Shown here piece by piece: positions 37,256-44,778 of a stretch of 64,000 nt of DNA. The notes under the pieces are model-generated. The model ran no database searches, was not told where the DNA came from, and saw nothing but the letters and a program-made list of their open reading frames with translations. The DNA comes from Prostheceraeus crozeri. Taxonomy: Eukaryota; Platyhelminthes; Polycladida; Euryleptidae. Where the stretch lies: positions 306,001 to 370,000 of the forward strand of contig CAJQUW010004462.1 of assembly GCA_907163375.1 (NCBI GenBank). The letters run 5' to 3'. Each line of letters opens with the position of its first letter. Positions within the stretch are counted from its first letter, which is position 1. The translations under genes were made by a program, and so were the position numbers.

Positions 37256-37786
37256 ATGGATTGTGAGGGTGAACCTGTACAGGAGCTCAGTGCTATTGCT
37301 ATGAACAATTGGACATATCAGATTGTTAGTGTCTATCATCAACATGCCAACTGCGATCCCAATGTTGATCAATGGGCGAGAAAACACATTCATGGACTTA
37401 ATCTGAAATATTTGCAAGACTATGGCTTTTCTTGTGAAAGTGCTCTTCTTATTGACTTTAAACGATGGTTAGCTGCTTTCAATGTTATACGCATCTTTTG
37501 TAATAATCCTGGTAAGGAGAGGAAAGTATTTCCCAATCTAATCATTGATGATATTTTGCTCCCGCCTTGGGATAGTAGAGTGAATCAACATTATCATGAA
37601 GTCACGAAACGTTTTAAGGATTTGTGTGTTCCTATTTTGTCTGTTCGTTGTAGTAGCTACGTTCATAACCAATGCTTCTTTCCTCCTTACCTCAACACTG
37701 CCAAAGTCCTGTATGGTTATCATTGCTCGCTGTATGATAGTTATCAGCTGTATCTATTTTATCTCTTTCAAACCATTGATTTATAA
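37256..37786 (+). CDS. DEDDh exonuclease-like protein of Polinton
   Basis: 176 residues. It opens MDCEGEPVQELSAIAM, which fits exonuclease motif I (D.E) as found in related Polinton and midsize DNA virus proteins. It ends with GYHCSLYDSYQLYLF, matching the His...Asp of a DEDDh third motif. A central Asp could supply the second motif (LIDFKRWLAAFNVIRIF). Such enzymes trim DNA or RNA 3' ends using two metal ions. The pattern is seen directly, but the family call is by recall and not by search. It lies in a plus-strand run of small left-arm genes and may assist the polymerase or degrade host nucleic acid. Confidence 0.5.
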   Translation: MDCEGEPVQELSAIAMNNWTYQIVSVYHQHANCDPNVDQWARKHIHGLNLKYLQDYGFSCESALLIDFKRWLAAFNVIRIFCNNPGKERKVFPNLIIDDILLPPWDSRVNQHYHEVTKRFKDLCVPILSVRCSSYVHNQCFFPPYLNTAKVLYGYHCSLYDSYQLYLFYLFQTIDL

Positions 37787-37873
37787 TGCATGCTTGTTAC
37801 CGTTATTCAATAAATGTTACTATGAGAAGAGTTGTTGTTTTCATGCAATGGATGGGTTAGATAAAGGGCGATC

Positions 37874-38284
37874 ATGTCTTTCTCAAACGACTGCGGAACA
37901 TTACGTTTTCATAGGCAAAGTTTAAAAGGAGCTGTTCAAGATTATGTGATAAAATTTCATAAAGATGAGACCGACATCGAAGCAGTGGTCGATGATGCTA
38001 GCACTCTATTTCTAGAATTAATGAATACATTCTCTGATAGCATTATCATGGCGCGATTAGTTGCGAAAATTAAGTTTAGTCATTTTGGAAAGCAAGAGGT
38101 GGAAAGTCGCTCTTTCCATTTTGCTTCTTACTCAATGGAAGTGGTAGATCACCCCCAAGAATTTTTTAAAAGACATATGATAAAAATTGCTGAACGTCTT
38201 AACGCATTTAACCATCATGGTAGCAGTCTAGTGATTGAAGCGATTTCAGATATTCACATTCAACTTTCCTTAAAGAAAAATTGA
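37874..38284 (+). CDS. Stand-alone copy of the PolB N-terminal module
   Basis: 136 residues with the layout NTFSDSIIMARLVAKIKFSHF, EVVDHPQEFFKRHMIKIAERL, HHGSSLVIEAISDIHIQLSL. The polymerase gene of the same element has a matching layout at its residues about 145-245 (FNNLDNFRMKALIYLKIKY, DYESWINFHIQGLKLNIDKF, DSGLIFDGIESALFKISLL). That module is common at the N-terminus of Polinton polymerases and also occurs as separate small proteins. Its function is unknown. Stop and next start (38287) are two bases apart, implying co-expression. Confidence 0.55.
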   Translation: MSFSNDCGTLRFHRQSLKGAVQDYVIKFHKDETDIEAVVDDASTLFLELMNTFSDSIIMARLVAKIKFSHFGKQEVESRSFHFASYSMEVVDHPQEFFKRHMIKIAERLNAFNHHGSSLVIEAISDIHIQLSLKKN

Positions 38285-38286
38285 AA

Positions 38287-38610
38287 ATGCAGTGGTACTT
38301 GATTGTAGCACAACTGGTTTTCGAGCTATGTCTGCTCACTCTCGAAGTATATTCCTTCTGTACATGTGTCTATTATTTAGAAAAGGCTAGCAAATTCATA
38401 TCTTCAAAAAGACTTGCTATAGACATCAGTAACGGTGAAACTATGTGTTGCGATGTATGTAAGCGAAAGGATGGAAATGAAAAGCGCATCTTCAAGAGAT
38501 GTAAGCATGCTTTTTGTCAACGCTGTTTCATACGTAATTGCATTCAACTTTGCCAATGTAACCACTGTGATATTGCTCATTTCGAGTGTCACTTATGTCG
38601 CAATAGTTAG
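38287..38610 (+). CDS. Membrane-anchored RING-like protein
   Basis: About 107 residues. A hydrophobic N-terminal segment (WYLIVAQLVFELCLLTLEVY) should span a membrane. The C-terminal half is Cys-rich: CCDVCKRK, RCKHAFCQRCF, CQCNHC, FECHLC, a RING-type arrangement. A membrane RING protein would be placed to ubiquitinate host membrane or immune proteins, as in some DNA viruses, but this is inference. ATG 38287 is chosen since no ATG precedes it in frame. Confidence 0.55.
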   Translation: MQWYLIVAQLVFELCLLTLEVYSFCTCVYYLEKASKFISSKRLAIDISNGETMCCDVCKRKDGNEKRIFKRCKHAFCQRCFIRNCIQLCQCNHCDIAHFECHLCRNS

Positions 38611-38614
38611 TACC

Positions 38615-38623
38615 TATGCAAAT
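38615..38623 (+). promoter_or_regulatory. ATGCAAA motif before core-protein gene
   Basis: TATGCAAAT, 47 bases before ATG 38662. It is one of six similarly placed copies in this element. Confidence 0.5.
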
Positions 38624-38661
38624 GTGGTAAAGATAGGTTTTAGCAAAGACTAATACGGAAA

Positions 38662-39018
38662 ATGGCGAAACGTAAAATGACGAAACGTAAAAGTCAAAAG
38701 TTTTCTTCAGCCATTCAAGCTCTCCGACGAATGAAAGCAAATCAGCGATACAATGCTATACGACATGCTAACGATAAATTCATTTGTGAAATTATTTCTC
38801 ATGTGAGGAAGTTGAGGACGAAGAAATTAGCGCCAAAACAACGAAAGTTACTTAAGCGATATGCTACGAAATTGCGTTTCATCTCCAATCCTAAAGTCAC
38901 CCTTCAAAGAAAGAGGAAAACTCTAACACAAAAGGGCGGTTTCCTTTCAGCAATACTTCCAATGATAGCTCCTGCCGTGGGCAACCTATTGGGTAATATC
39001 TTTGGCTCTAAGCGTTAA
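38662..39018 (+). CDS. Small basic Polinton core protein (pX-like)
   Basis: 118 residues. The N-terminal 80 are very basic and helical (MAKRKMTKRK, APKQRKLLKRYATKLR). The C-terminus has the block LTQKGGFLSAILPMIAPAVG, a short hydrophobic helix. This pattern recurs in Polintons and adintoviruses, where such proteins are compared with adenovirus core protein pX or the membrane-lytic segment of pVI. Likely role: packing DNA in the particle or membrane disruption on entry. Its end overlaps the ATPase gene's extended frame. Confidence 0.7.
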   Translation: MAKRKMTKRKSQKFSSAIQALRRMKANQRYNAIRHANDKFICEIISHVRKLRTKKLAPKQRKLLKRYATKLRFISNPKVTLQRKRKTLTQKGGFLSAILPMIAPAVGNLLGNIFGSKR

Positions 39019-39019
39019 T

Positions 39020-39028
39020 TATGCAAAT
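39020..39028 (+). promoter_or_regulatory. ATGCAAA motif before ATPase gene
   Basis: TATGCAAAT, 30 bases before ATG 39050, just after the stop of the core-protein gene. Confidence 0.5.
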
Positions 39029-39049
39029 GTTGAATCTCAAAGTAATAAA

Positions 39050-39667
39050 ATGGATTTCAGACTTCAATGTGATAAAGTTCTGACTGTATCAGGTCCATCT
39101 CATGCAGGTAAAACTGTTTTCACGCTGAATTTATTGGATAAAAGAAGGGAGTTGTTTAAGGAACCTATCAATCGAGTGATTTGGTGTTATGGTATTTATC
39201 AACCGTCCCTGTTTCAGGAATTGCAAAGTCGCAACTTTATTCGACATGAAGGAATTATTCCAGTGGATAAACTTCAGTCTAATGATGTTGTTGTATTGGA
39301 TGATTTATTAAAAGAAAGTAAGAATTCAAAAGATGTTACAGATATGTTCACTCGCGCAGCACACCATAAAAGGTGCTTTATCATCTATATCACACAAAAT
39401 TTGTTTCCTGATGGAAAAGAAGCTCGTACACGAAACCTGAATACACACTATTATGCTATTTTCAAGAATCCGCGAGATAAAAGTCAATTTGAAATTTTAG
39501 CGCGACAAGTTGCACCCAGAGGATCAAAAGCCTTAATTGAAATTTTTCAAGCAGCTACTGAAAAACCATACGGTTACTTATTCATTGACTTTACGCAAGA
39601 GTGTCCGGAAGAATTTAGATTTCGAAGTGATATTTTGAAAACTCCCATGATTATCTACAAACTATGA
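39050..39667 (+). CDS. Packaging ATPase (FtsK/HerA type)
   Basis: About 205 residues from ATG 39050 (the frame is open from 39002, but MDFRL is the usual family start). Walker A is VSGPSHAGKT (residues about 13-22), Walker B is DVVVLDDLL (about residue 80), and HKRCFIIYITQNLF fits the sensor/Q motif. This is the A32-like genome-packaging ATPase shared by Polintons, virophages and large DNA viruses, driving DNA into the capsid. Its stop overlaps the next start by four bases (ATGA), suggesting coupled expression. Confidence 0.93.
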   Translation: MDFRLQCDKVLTVSGPSHAGKTVFTLNLLDKRRELFKEPINRVIWCYGIYQPSLFQELQSRNFIRHEGIIPVDKLQSNDVVVLDDLLKESKNSKDVTDMFTRAAHHKRCFIIYITQNLFPDGKEARTRNLNTHYYAIFKNPRDKSQFEILARQVAPRGSKALIEIFQAATEKPYGYLFIDFTQECPEEFRFRSDILKTPMIIYKL

Positions 39668-40356
39668 GTTCTTATTCTCGCATGATTGTTATTCCTCAGG
39701 ATGAATATGTACAATTGACTGCCATGCAGCAAGTAAAGCAACCTCTTGCAAATCAAATGTATAGGAAAGAAATAGATTATCAGCAAAATGTTCACATCAA
39801 AGATCCACATCGTGCTGTATTATTACAATCGGAAACTGTTGAGCAATTGAAAAACTTGAAGAATAAGATGCGTGACTCTGTATCGACTGCTACACCTTTA
39901 GCATCTCGCGCACATGCCATATCTCTTTTCAACAGTATTGAACCCCATCTCAATGTAAATGATAGAGGAGAAATCATTACAGATGAAAATAAAGTGATTG
40001 ATGCTTCACGTTATGAAGACTTGATTCAGTATGCGACACGTAGAAAGCGCCGTCAGGGCTATGTTCCACCTGGTTGGTCATACTTTCTTAAACTATTGAA
40101 AAAGCATAATGTACCAAAATTTGCTTTAAATAATGAGACATTGAAAGAACTTGATTCAACAGTGGCTACTACTCCAATGCCTCAGGCGATGAAAATGCCA
40201 ACAAATTGGTTTAAGACGTCACCTGCTACATCCCCTCCCACACTCACTAAGCAAACAAGAGGAAGAACTCGACGTAGATCTACATCGCCACTAAAACTGG
40301 TAAAAGGAAAACGTAAAACAGCTCCTCCTAGGAAATACATGTTCTCAGACTATTAA
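39664..40356 (+). CDS. Polinton structural/accessory protein, unknown
   Basis: 230 residues. A charged N-terminal half is followed by RYEDLIQYATRRKRRQGYVPPGW, a block recurring in Polinton proteins (D..QYA....R...P.GW..F...L...NVP). The last 40 residues are Arg/Lys/Pro-rich (RGRTRRRSTSP, GKRKTAPPRK). It is translated downstream of the ATPase with overlapping stop/start, so a role in particle assembly or packaging is likely. No enzymatic motif is visible. Confidence 0.65.
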   Translation: MSSYSRMIVIPQDEYVQLTAMQQVKQPLANQMYRKEIDYQQNVHIKDPHRAVLLQSETVEQLKNLKNKMRDSVSTATPLASRAHAISLFNSIEPHLNVNDRGEIITDENKVIDASRYEDLIQYATRRKRRQGYVPPGWSYFLKLLKKHNVPKFALNNETLKELDSTVATTPMPQAMKMPTNWFKTSPATSPPTLTKQTRGRTRRRSTSPLKLVKGKRKTAPPRKYMFSDY

Positions 40357-40357
40357 T

Positions 40358-40573
40358 ATGAAGCAGATGTGTTGCTTGCCATGTAATGAGCCGCCAGAGG
40401 TGAATGTCGTTGTCACTTGCACTTGCTGCGCCAGCTCTCATAATGAAACCCCTAAGCAATGTGAACACGATCGCAAAACCGCTAAAGCTAAATGCTGCAG
40501 TTGTTGTAAATGTAGAAAGGCAAGAAAACAAAAAGATGAGAAGGAGGAAAAAGAGTCAGCCGTCATCGACTGA
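40358..40573 (+). CDS. Cys-rich small protein overlapping integrase
   Basis: 71 residues with 15 cysteines in clusters (MCCLPC, CTCCASS, KCCSCCKCRK), then a Lys/Glu tail. It begins two bases after the preceding stop and overlaps the integrase start by about 40 bases in another frame. The density and pairing of cysteines suggests a zinc-binding microprotein. Chance overlap with the integrase 5' extension is possible. Confidence 0.4.
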   Translation: MKQMCCLPCNEPPEVNVVVTCTCCASSHNETPKQCEHDRKTAKAKCCSCCKCRKARKQKDEKEEKESAVID

Positions 40574-41624
40574 ACGTTTGAAGTCAATCTATTATGATGT
40601 AAAACATCCGGCAGGATTTGCATCTATCAAGAAATTATCAAAAGCGAGTGGTCTTCCACAATCACAAGTGAAACGATGGTTAAAGGGTCAGGCTACCTAT
40701 ACACTCCACAAACAAGCGAAAAAGAAGTACCGCACCCGCCATTATATTGTTCATGACATCGATGAACAGTGGCAAGCAGATTTGTGTGATGTTGCCTCCA
40801 TTTCAAAACATAACTCGGGCAATAATTTTATTTTAACCGTCATTGATATTTTCTCGCGTTATGCGTGGGCTCAACCTTTAAAAACTAAAGAAGGGAAAGG
40901 AGTAGCAAAAGCATTCCAAACAATTTTTCGAGAAGGTCGCATTCCAAAAAGAATTCAGAGTGATCAAGGAAAAGAGTTTGAAAATCAGCATGTGACAAGA
41001 TTATTTGAGAGGCATGACATTGAGTTGTTTAGTGTAAAGAGCGCTTATAAAGCTGCACTCGTTGAACGTTTTAATCGCACATTAAAAAATCGCTTGTGGC
41101 GACATTTTACTGCCAACTTGACACAAAATTGGACAAAGGTTCTACAAGATACACTCCATGCCTACAATCACTCTATCCATCGTTCTATTGGACTCAGACC
41201 AGTAGATGTAAATGCTGACAATGTAGATAAAGTGCGCGAATCATTCCAACGTAAACGCACTCATGTGAAAAGTGATGTGAAAATTGGCGATAAAGTTCGT
41301 ATCTCAAAAGTGAAAAGTGTTTTTGCTAAAGGGTACCTCCCGAATTGGACAGAGGAGGTATTTACAGTATCAAGGATTAATCAAAAAGACTCTCCGACCA
41401 CCTACAAGTTGAAAGATTACGATAATGAAGAAATTGAGGGTAGCTTTTACCGCGATGAGATTGAGGTAGTCACTGAAAGTGAAACATATTTGGTAGAGAA
41501 AATCATTCGATGTAAAAAACGGCAAGGTGAAGAATGGTGTCTTGTTAAATGGACTGGTTATCCTTCAAGTATGAACTCTTGGATGCGTCGTGCCGACATC
41601 TTTCATCTAAGTGATCGACAGTGA
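40536..41624 (+). CDS. Polinton integrase with chromodomain
   Basis: About 362 residues from ATG 40536 (MRRRKKSQPSST); the frame is open further upstream to 40404. Retroviral-type DDE core: Asp in QWQADLCDV, Asp in IQSDQGKEF, Glu in AALVERFNRTLKNRLWR. An SH3-like segment (KIGDKVRISKVKSVF) follows. The C-terminus is a chromodomain (YLVEKIIRCKKRQGEEW, CLVKWTGYPSS, W). The enzyme joins element ends to the target, giving the 6-bp duplications seen here. The chromodomain probably guides it to marked chromatin. Complete by length and motifs. Confidence 0.95.
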   Translation: MRRRKKSQPSSTERLKSIYYDVKHPAGFASIKKLSKASGLPQSQVKRWLKGQATYTLHKQAKKKYRTRHYIVHDIDEQWQADLCDVASISKHNSGNNFILTVIDIFSRYAWAQPLKTKEGKGVAKAFQTIFREGRIPKRIQSDQGKEFENQHVTRLFERHDIELFSVKSAYKAALVERFNRTLKNRLWRHFTANLTQNWTKVLQDTLHAYNHSIHRSIGLRPVDVNADNVDKVRESFQRKRTHVKSDVKIGDKVRISKVKSVFAKGYLPNWTEEVFTVSRINQKDSPTTYKLKDYDNEEIEGSFYRDEIEVVTESETYLVEKIIRCKKRQGEEWCLVKWTGYPSSMNSWMRRADIFHLSDRQ

Positions 41625-41626
41625 TT

Positions 41627-41635
41627 CATGCAAAG
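41627..41635 (+). promoter_or_regulatory. ATGCAAA motif before capsid cluster
   Basis: CATGCAAAG, 39 bases before ATG 41666, which heads the pVI-like, major capsid and protease run. Confidence 0.5.
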
Positions 41636-41665
41636 TTGTAACTAACAATGTTTAGGGTTTGAGCT

Positions 41666-42121
41666 ATGAATCCAACTGCCTCATTTTATTCACGACCCTC
41701 CTATGTAAGTGGCGGAGGACAAATTTACATCGGCGCTCGCCGCCAACGTGGAGGTAGCATACTTGGTGCACTGAAATCTGTTGTAGCACCTCTCATATCC
41801 AATGTCGGTAGATCTTTAAAACGAAATGTTTTAAGTAATGCCGTTGGCTTTGCTGGTGATGTTGCTAGTGATCTTTCCAGAGGTAGAAGTTTTAAGAGCA
41901 GTTTGTTGAATCGTGGGAAGGAACGCGGTTTAAAAACATTGAAGCAGACCATTGCTGGTGTTACTCAAGGAAAGAAATCACCTAAACGAATGAAAAAAGG
42001 AAGGAGGAAACATCGCGGAGCTGGTAAGGTGCGATCTTCAGTCAAAAGGCATTCACGCAAACGTCGCAGAGGCTCTAATCATTCATCAGGCGCTAAACGA
42101 CGACGCTGCTATAACTTCTAA
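41666..42121 (+). CDS. pVI-like basic capsid-associated protein
   Basis: 151 residues. The N-terminus is Gly-rich (YVSGGGQIYIGARRQRGGS), followed by an amphipathic/hydrophobic segment (ILGALKSVVAPLISNVG, AVGFAGDVASDL) and a long Arg/Lys tail. The layout matches the pVI/core-type proteins that precede the major capsid gene in Polintons and adintoviruses and are thought to link DNA, capsid and membrane lysis. A Gly-Gly near residue 30 could be a protease site (RQRGGS), an inference from adenain preferences. It ends two bases before the capsid gene. Confidence 0.65.
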   Translation: MNPTASFYSRPSYVSGGGQIYIGARRQRGGSILGALKSVVAPLISNVGRSLKRNVLSNAVGFAGDVASDLSRGRSFKSSLLNRGKERGLKTLKQTIAGVTQGKKSPKRMKKGRRKHRGAGKVRSSVKRHSRKRRRGSNHSSGAKRRRCYNF

Positions 42122-42123
42122 TC

Positions 42124-43401
42124 ATGGAGTGTAAAACTTCCGGTTTTTGTTTGTTCGATCAACAAGCCATACAGACAGATATTCTTAGTTCAAGTATTGT
42201 AGATTATCATCCTCGAACAGCTGAGAATGCTGGCCCCATTGAATTTGTTATTCCTGGTGGTAGTGATGACTACATAGATTTGAGTTATGCGATGCTTGAT
42301 TTGAGGTTTAGAATTCAGCAAGCAGATGGAACTGCTATTGACGATGCACATAAAGTTGGACTGAACAATTTACCATTGACTACATTACTTCGTGATGTTT
42401 CTCTAACGATTGGAGAGCAGCAGGTGGAAGGTGGTCAAAGCGATTATCCCTATAAATCATATTTCAATCATGTATCACAGTTTCATCCAGCAGCACAAAA
42501 AAGTCATATGGAAGCCATGGGATGGTACAGAGATGAAGCAGGAAAATTTGATGTTGAAACAAACAGTGGCTTTGTAAAGCGATCTGCTATGATTAAAGAT
42601 AGTAGAGTATGTCAGCTATATGGTCCGCTGAATTTAGACTTCTTTAGACAGTCAAAGTTTTTACTGTGTAATACCAGCATGCGACTCAAGCTGACATTGA
42701 ATAAGCCTGAATTTGCGCTGAATGCATTTGCTAAAGTTGACAATTTTAGAATTCATGTGGAAGATATTGCACTTTACATTCGTCGAGTAGTACCGAATCC
42801 AAGTGTCATTAGAGGGCATGCTGAAGGCCTTAACCGCCAAAATGCCATTTACCCCGTTCAGCATACAAAGCTTCTCACCTTTACAATTCCGAAAGATCAA
42901 AAGAGTTTCATGAAAGATGGCCTCTTTCCATCGGAAGCACCGAAGCTCCTCATGGTGGCAATGGTTGAAAATGATGCATTTAATGGTAATATAAAGAAGA
43001 ATCCTTTCAATTTTAAACACAATCAGTTAAGTGAAATTGCTTTACGTGTAAATGGTGTGAGTCATCCTGGTCCACCCTACAAACCAGATTTTGCTTCGGA
43101 TCAATTTATGCGCAGTTATGTTGATTTTATGGATGTCTTTGGCTTTTACAATACGGATGACACCAACGGACTGACTATGAAAGAGTTTAAGAGTGGATAT
43201 ACTATTTATGCATTTGATTTGACTGCTGACAGCGATATTAGTGCACCCTATCGTCAAGCGAACGTGCCTCATAATATTCGTTTGGATTTGACGTTCAAAA
43301 GAACACTACCTGAGACGATCAATGTATTAATTTATGCAGTCTTCGATTCAAATATTGAAATTACAAAGTATCGTGACGTGATTCTTCAGTATAATCGTTA
43401 A
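42124..43401 (+). CDS. Polinton major capsid protein (double jelly roll)
   Basis: 425 residues. Blocks such as YHPRTAENAGPIEFVIPGG, DDYIDLSYAMLDLRFRIQ, TTLLRDVSLTIGEQQVEGG and YPYKSYFNHVSQFHP match the family annotated in animals as F54H12.2-like. That family is the Polinton/adintovirus hexon-type capsid protein. It would form trimeric double-jelly-roll capsomers of an icosahedral shell. Length is normal for the family. Its stop overlaps the protease start (TAATG). Confidence 0.88.
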   Translation: MECKTSGFCLFDQQAIQTDILSSSIVDYHPRTAENAGPIEFVIPGGSDDYIDLSYAMLDLRFRIQQADGTAIDDAHKVGLNNLPLTTLLRDVSLTIGEQQVEGGQSDYPYKSYFNHVSQFHPAAQKSHMEAMGWYRDEAGKFDVETNSGFVKRSAMIKDSRVCQLYGPLNLDFFRQSKFLLCNTSMRLKLTLNKPEFALNAFAKVDNFRIHVEDIALYIRRVVPNPSVIRGHAEGLNRQNAIYPVQHTKLLTFTIPKDQKSFMKDGLFPSEAPKLLMVAMVENDAFNGNIKKNPFNFKHNQLSEIALRVNGVSHPGPPYKPDFASDQFMRSYVDFMDVFGFYNTDDTNGLTMKEFKSGYTIYAFDLTADSDISAPYRQANVPHNIRLDLTFKRTLPETINVLIYAVFDSNIEITKYRDVILQYNR

Positions 43402-43862
43402 TGAGTTGGTTGACTGCTGACGATATTAAGACTAAAGTGCAGCGTAATGCAGACGAAGCGACGTTGAAAGCTTTCGATAATGTCTATTCACTCGATACCT
43501 TACCACCTGCAGTAAATCACTATCCCATCTTTATTGTGCTAAACACTCATTCACAGAATTTAGGCGGTGAGCATTGGAAAGCGATCTTTATTGGAGAAGA
43601 CCGACGTGGTGAACTATTTGACTCTCTTGCTCAACCTCCAAATATACCAACACAGCAGTGGTTGAGAAAACATACGCGTCAATATCAGCGAAATGAACGC
43701 ATACTACAACATCCACTTTCATCAACGTGTGGTGCTTTTGTACTGTACTTCATCTTAAAACGTTTACATGTATCTCGATTTGCATCTGTTATTCAAAACT
43801 TTTCATGTAATCCATCCTCTAATGAAAAAATGATTTGTAAGTTCTATCATGATTTGAAATAA
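43401..43862 (+). CDS. Adenain-like cysteine protease
   Basis: 153 residues. The C48/adenain arrangement is visible: His58 in GGEHWKAIF, Asp74 in ELFDSLAQPP, Gln103 in ILQHPL and Cys110 in SSTCGAFVLY. Such enzymes mature capsid and core proteins in the particle. The gene directly follows the capsid gene with a one-base overlap. Complete. Confidence 0.92.
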   Translation: MSWLTADDIKTKVQRNADEATLKAFDNVYSLDTLPPAVNHYPIFIVLNTHSQNLGGEHWKAIFIGEDRRGELFDSLAQPPNIPTQQWLRKHTRQYQRNERILQHPLSSTCGAFVLYFILKRLHVSRFASVIQNFSCNPSSNEKMICKFYHDLK

Positions 43863-43888
43863 AAACATCATGTTGGAAAAATTGTTTT

Positions 43889-44434
43889 TTATTTTACAAT
43901 CCGCTGGGTACGTACATACTCAATGAGATAGTCTAGGATCATATTTGCTTGTACATGAGATTTTAGTCCAGTAATGATCACTTTACTATTATGAAAGATT
44001 GCCACATGCACAGGTAACCAACAACTAATGAGAGCTGCAGGAAAAAGTTCGGGTTCATAACACAAACTGTAACTGCTGGTACGAATCTTCAAAAATGATA
44101 GACTGTCACTCAATTGAGTAGAGATCACCATATTGTCCACAGTCAGATTCGACATCACACACCTCTCCCTCTTCCATATCCGACGTAGTAGTCTTTGTAG
44201 CTCTAAGCGCATTGACTGCGCCGATGAATGAGAAAGGGCGCCGAGAATCTGTACAGTCCCATTTGGGAAGAGTTGAAGATTCCGTGAATTGTTCATCTTC
44301 ACCACTAACATTTGAGGACGGCCCGGGTAATACTTGCTGTTTGGAAGCTGTTGGTGTAATGTTGTGAGATCGATTTTGGTGTAGAGTCTGAAGCGACGGA
44401 GAATGTTGACGATGGTGTAGCGATGGCGCTTCAT
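43889..44434 (-). CDS. TATA-binding-protein homologue encoded by the Polinton
   Basis: 181 residues from ATG 44434, the usual length of the TBP core; the frame is open back to 44578. Both TBP repeats are recognisable. Repeat 1: KIDLTTLHQQLPNSKYYPGR, LQLFPNGTVQILGALS. Repeat 2: LTVDNMVISTQLSDSL, CYEPELFPAALIS, VAIFHNSKVIITGLKS. They align with eukaryotic TBP blocks such as LDLKTIALRARNAEYNPKR, FSSGKMVCTGAKS, YEPELFPGLIY and IFVSGKVVLTGAK. The saddle fold would bind TATA-like DNA and recruit TFIIB-type factors. It lies on the minus strand behind a gene whose C-terminus it overlaps, between protease and penton-like genes. TBP-like genes are known in some giant viruses; I do not know one as a standard Polinton gene. 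It could activate late genes or compete with host TBP. Confidence 0.85.
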   Translation of the reverse strand: MKRHRYTIVNILRRFRLYTKIDLTTLHQQLPNSKYYPGRPQMLVVKMNNSRNLQLFPNGTVQILGALSHSSAQSMRLELQRLLRRIWKRERCVMSNLTVDNMVISTQLSDSLSFLKIRTSSYSLCYEPELFPAALISCWLPVHVAIFHNSKVIITGLKSHVQANMILDYLIEYVRTQRIVK

Positions 44435-44756
44435 GATGAAAGAATGAGTAAATTGAGCGATGTACCTTCCTTTTATACTTTTCCCAACTACCTTGATGAA
44501 ATGTGAAGTTAGTATGAAGTTGGGAATGATAGAGTTGAATTCGCCGATTGTTGACGCGCAGCCAGATGCGATTTCCAATACGTGAATGTCTTTTCATATA
44601 GAAGTATTTCAAGTCCTTCATGATATGATGTAGAGATTGAAAATGACGATAAGATAAAGCAAACTCTCTTCTCACATTTCCAGTTGAATCTTTGAAATAG
44701 ACGTTTCGATCATGATCCGTTTCAATACGTTGTAGGGAATCTAATTTCCAACTCAT
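44106..44756 (-). CDS. Paralogous protein A, possibly PC4-like
   Basis: 216 residues. The N-terminal 110 match protein B at 44779-45135 block by block: W.LDSLQ.I..D.D.NV.FK, IM.DL.YF, WEKY.R.IHRSI. The pattern of a short beta meander, R/G-rich turn and WEKYK helix recalls the single-stranded-DNA-binding PC4/p15 coactivator fold in tandem, but this is weak. The His/Ser/Pro-rich tail (residues about 110-216) overlaps the TBP-like gene in another frame, so that part may be an overprinted or nonessential extension. An ATGCAAA motif lies 30-40 bases before ATG 44756. Confidence 0.5.
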   Translation of the reverse strand: MSWKLDSLQRIETDHDRNVYFKDSTGNVRREFALSYRHFQSLHHIMKDLKYFYMKRHSRIGNRIWLRVNNRRIQLYHSQLHTNFTFHQGSWEKYKRKVHRSIYSFFHHEAPSLHHRQHSPSLQTLHQNRSHNITPTASKQQVLPGPSSNVSGEDEQFTESSTLPKWDCTDSRRPFSFIGAVNALRATKTTTSDMEEGEVCDVESDCGQYGDLYSIE

Positions 44757-44778
44757 GATGTGTGGTAGTCATGTCTGA

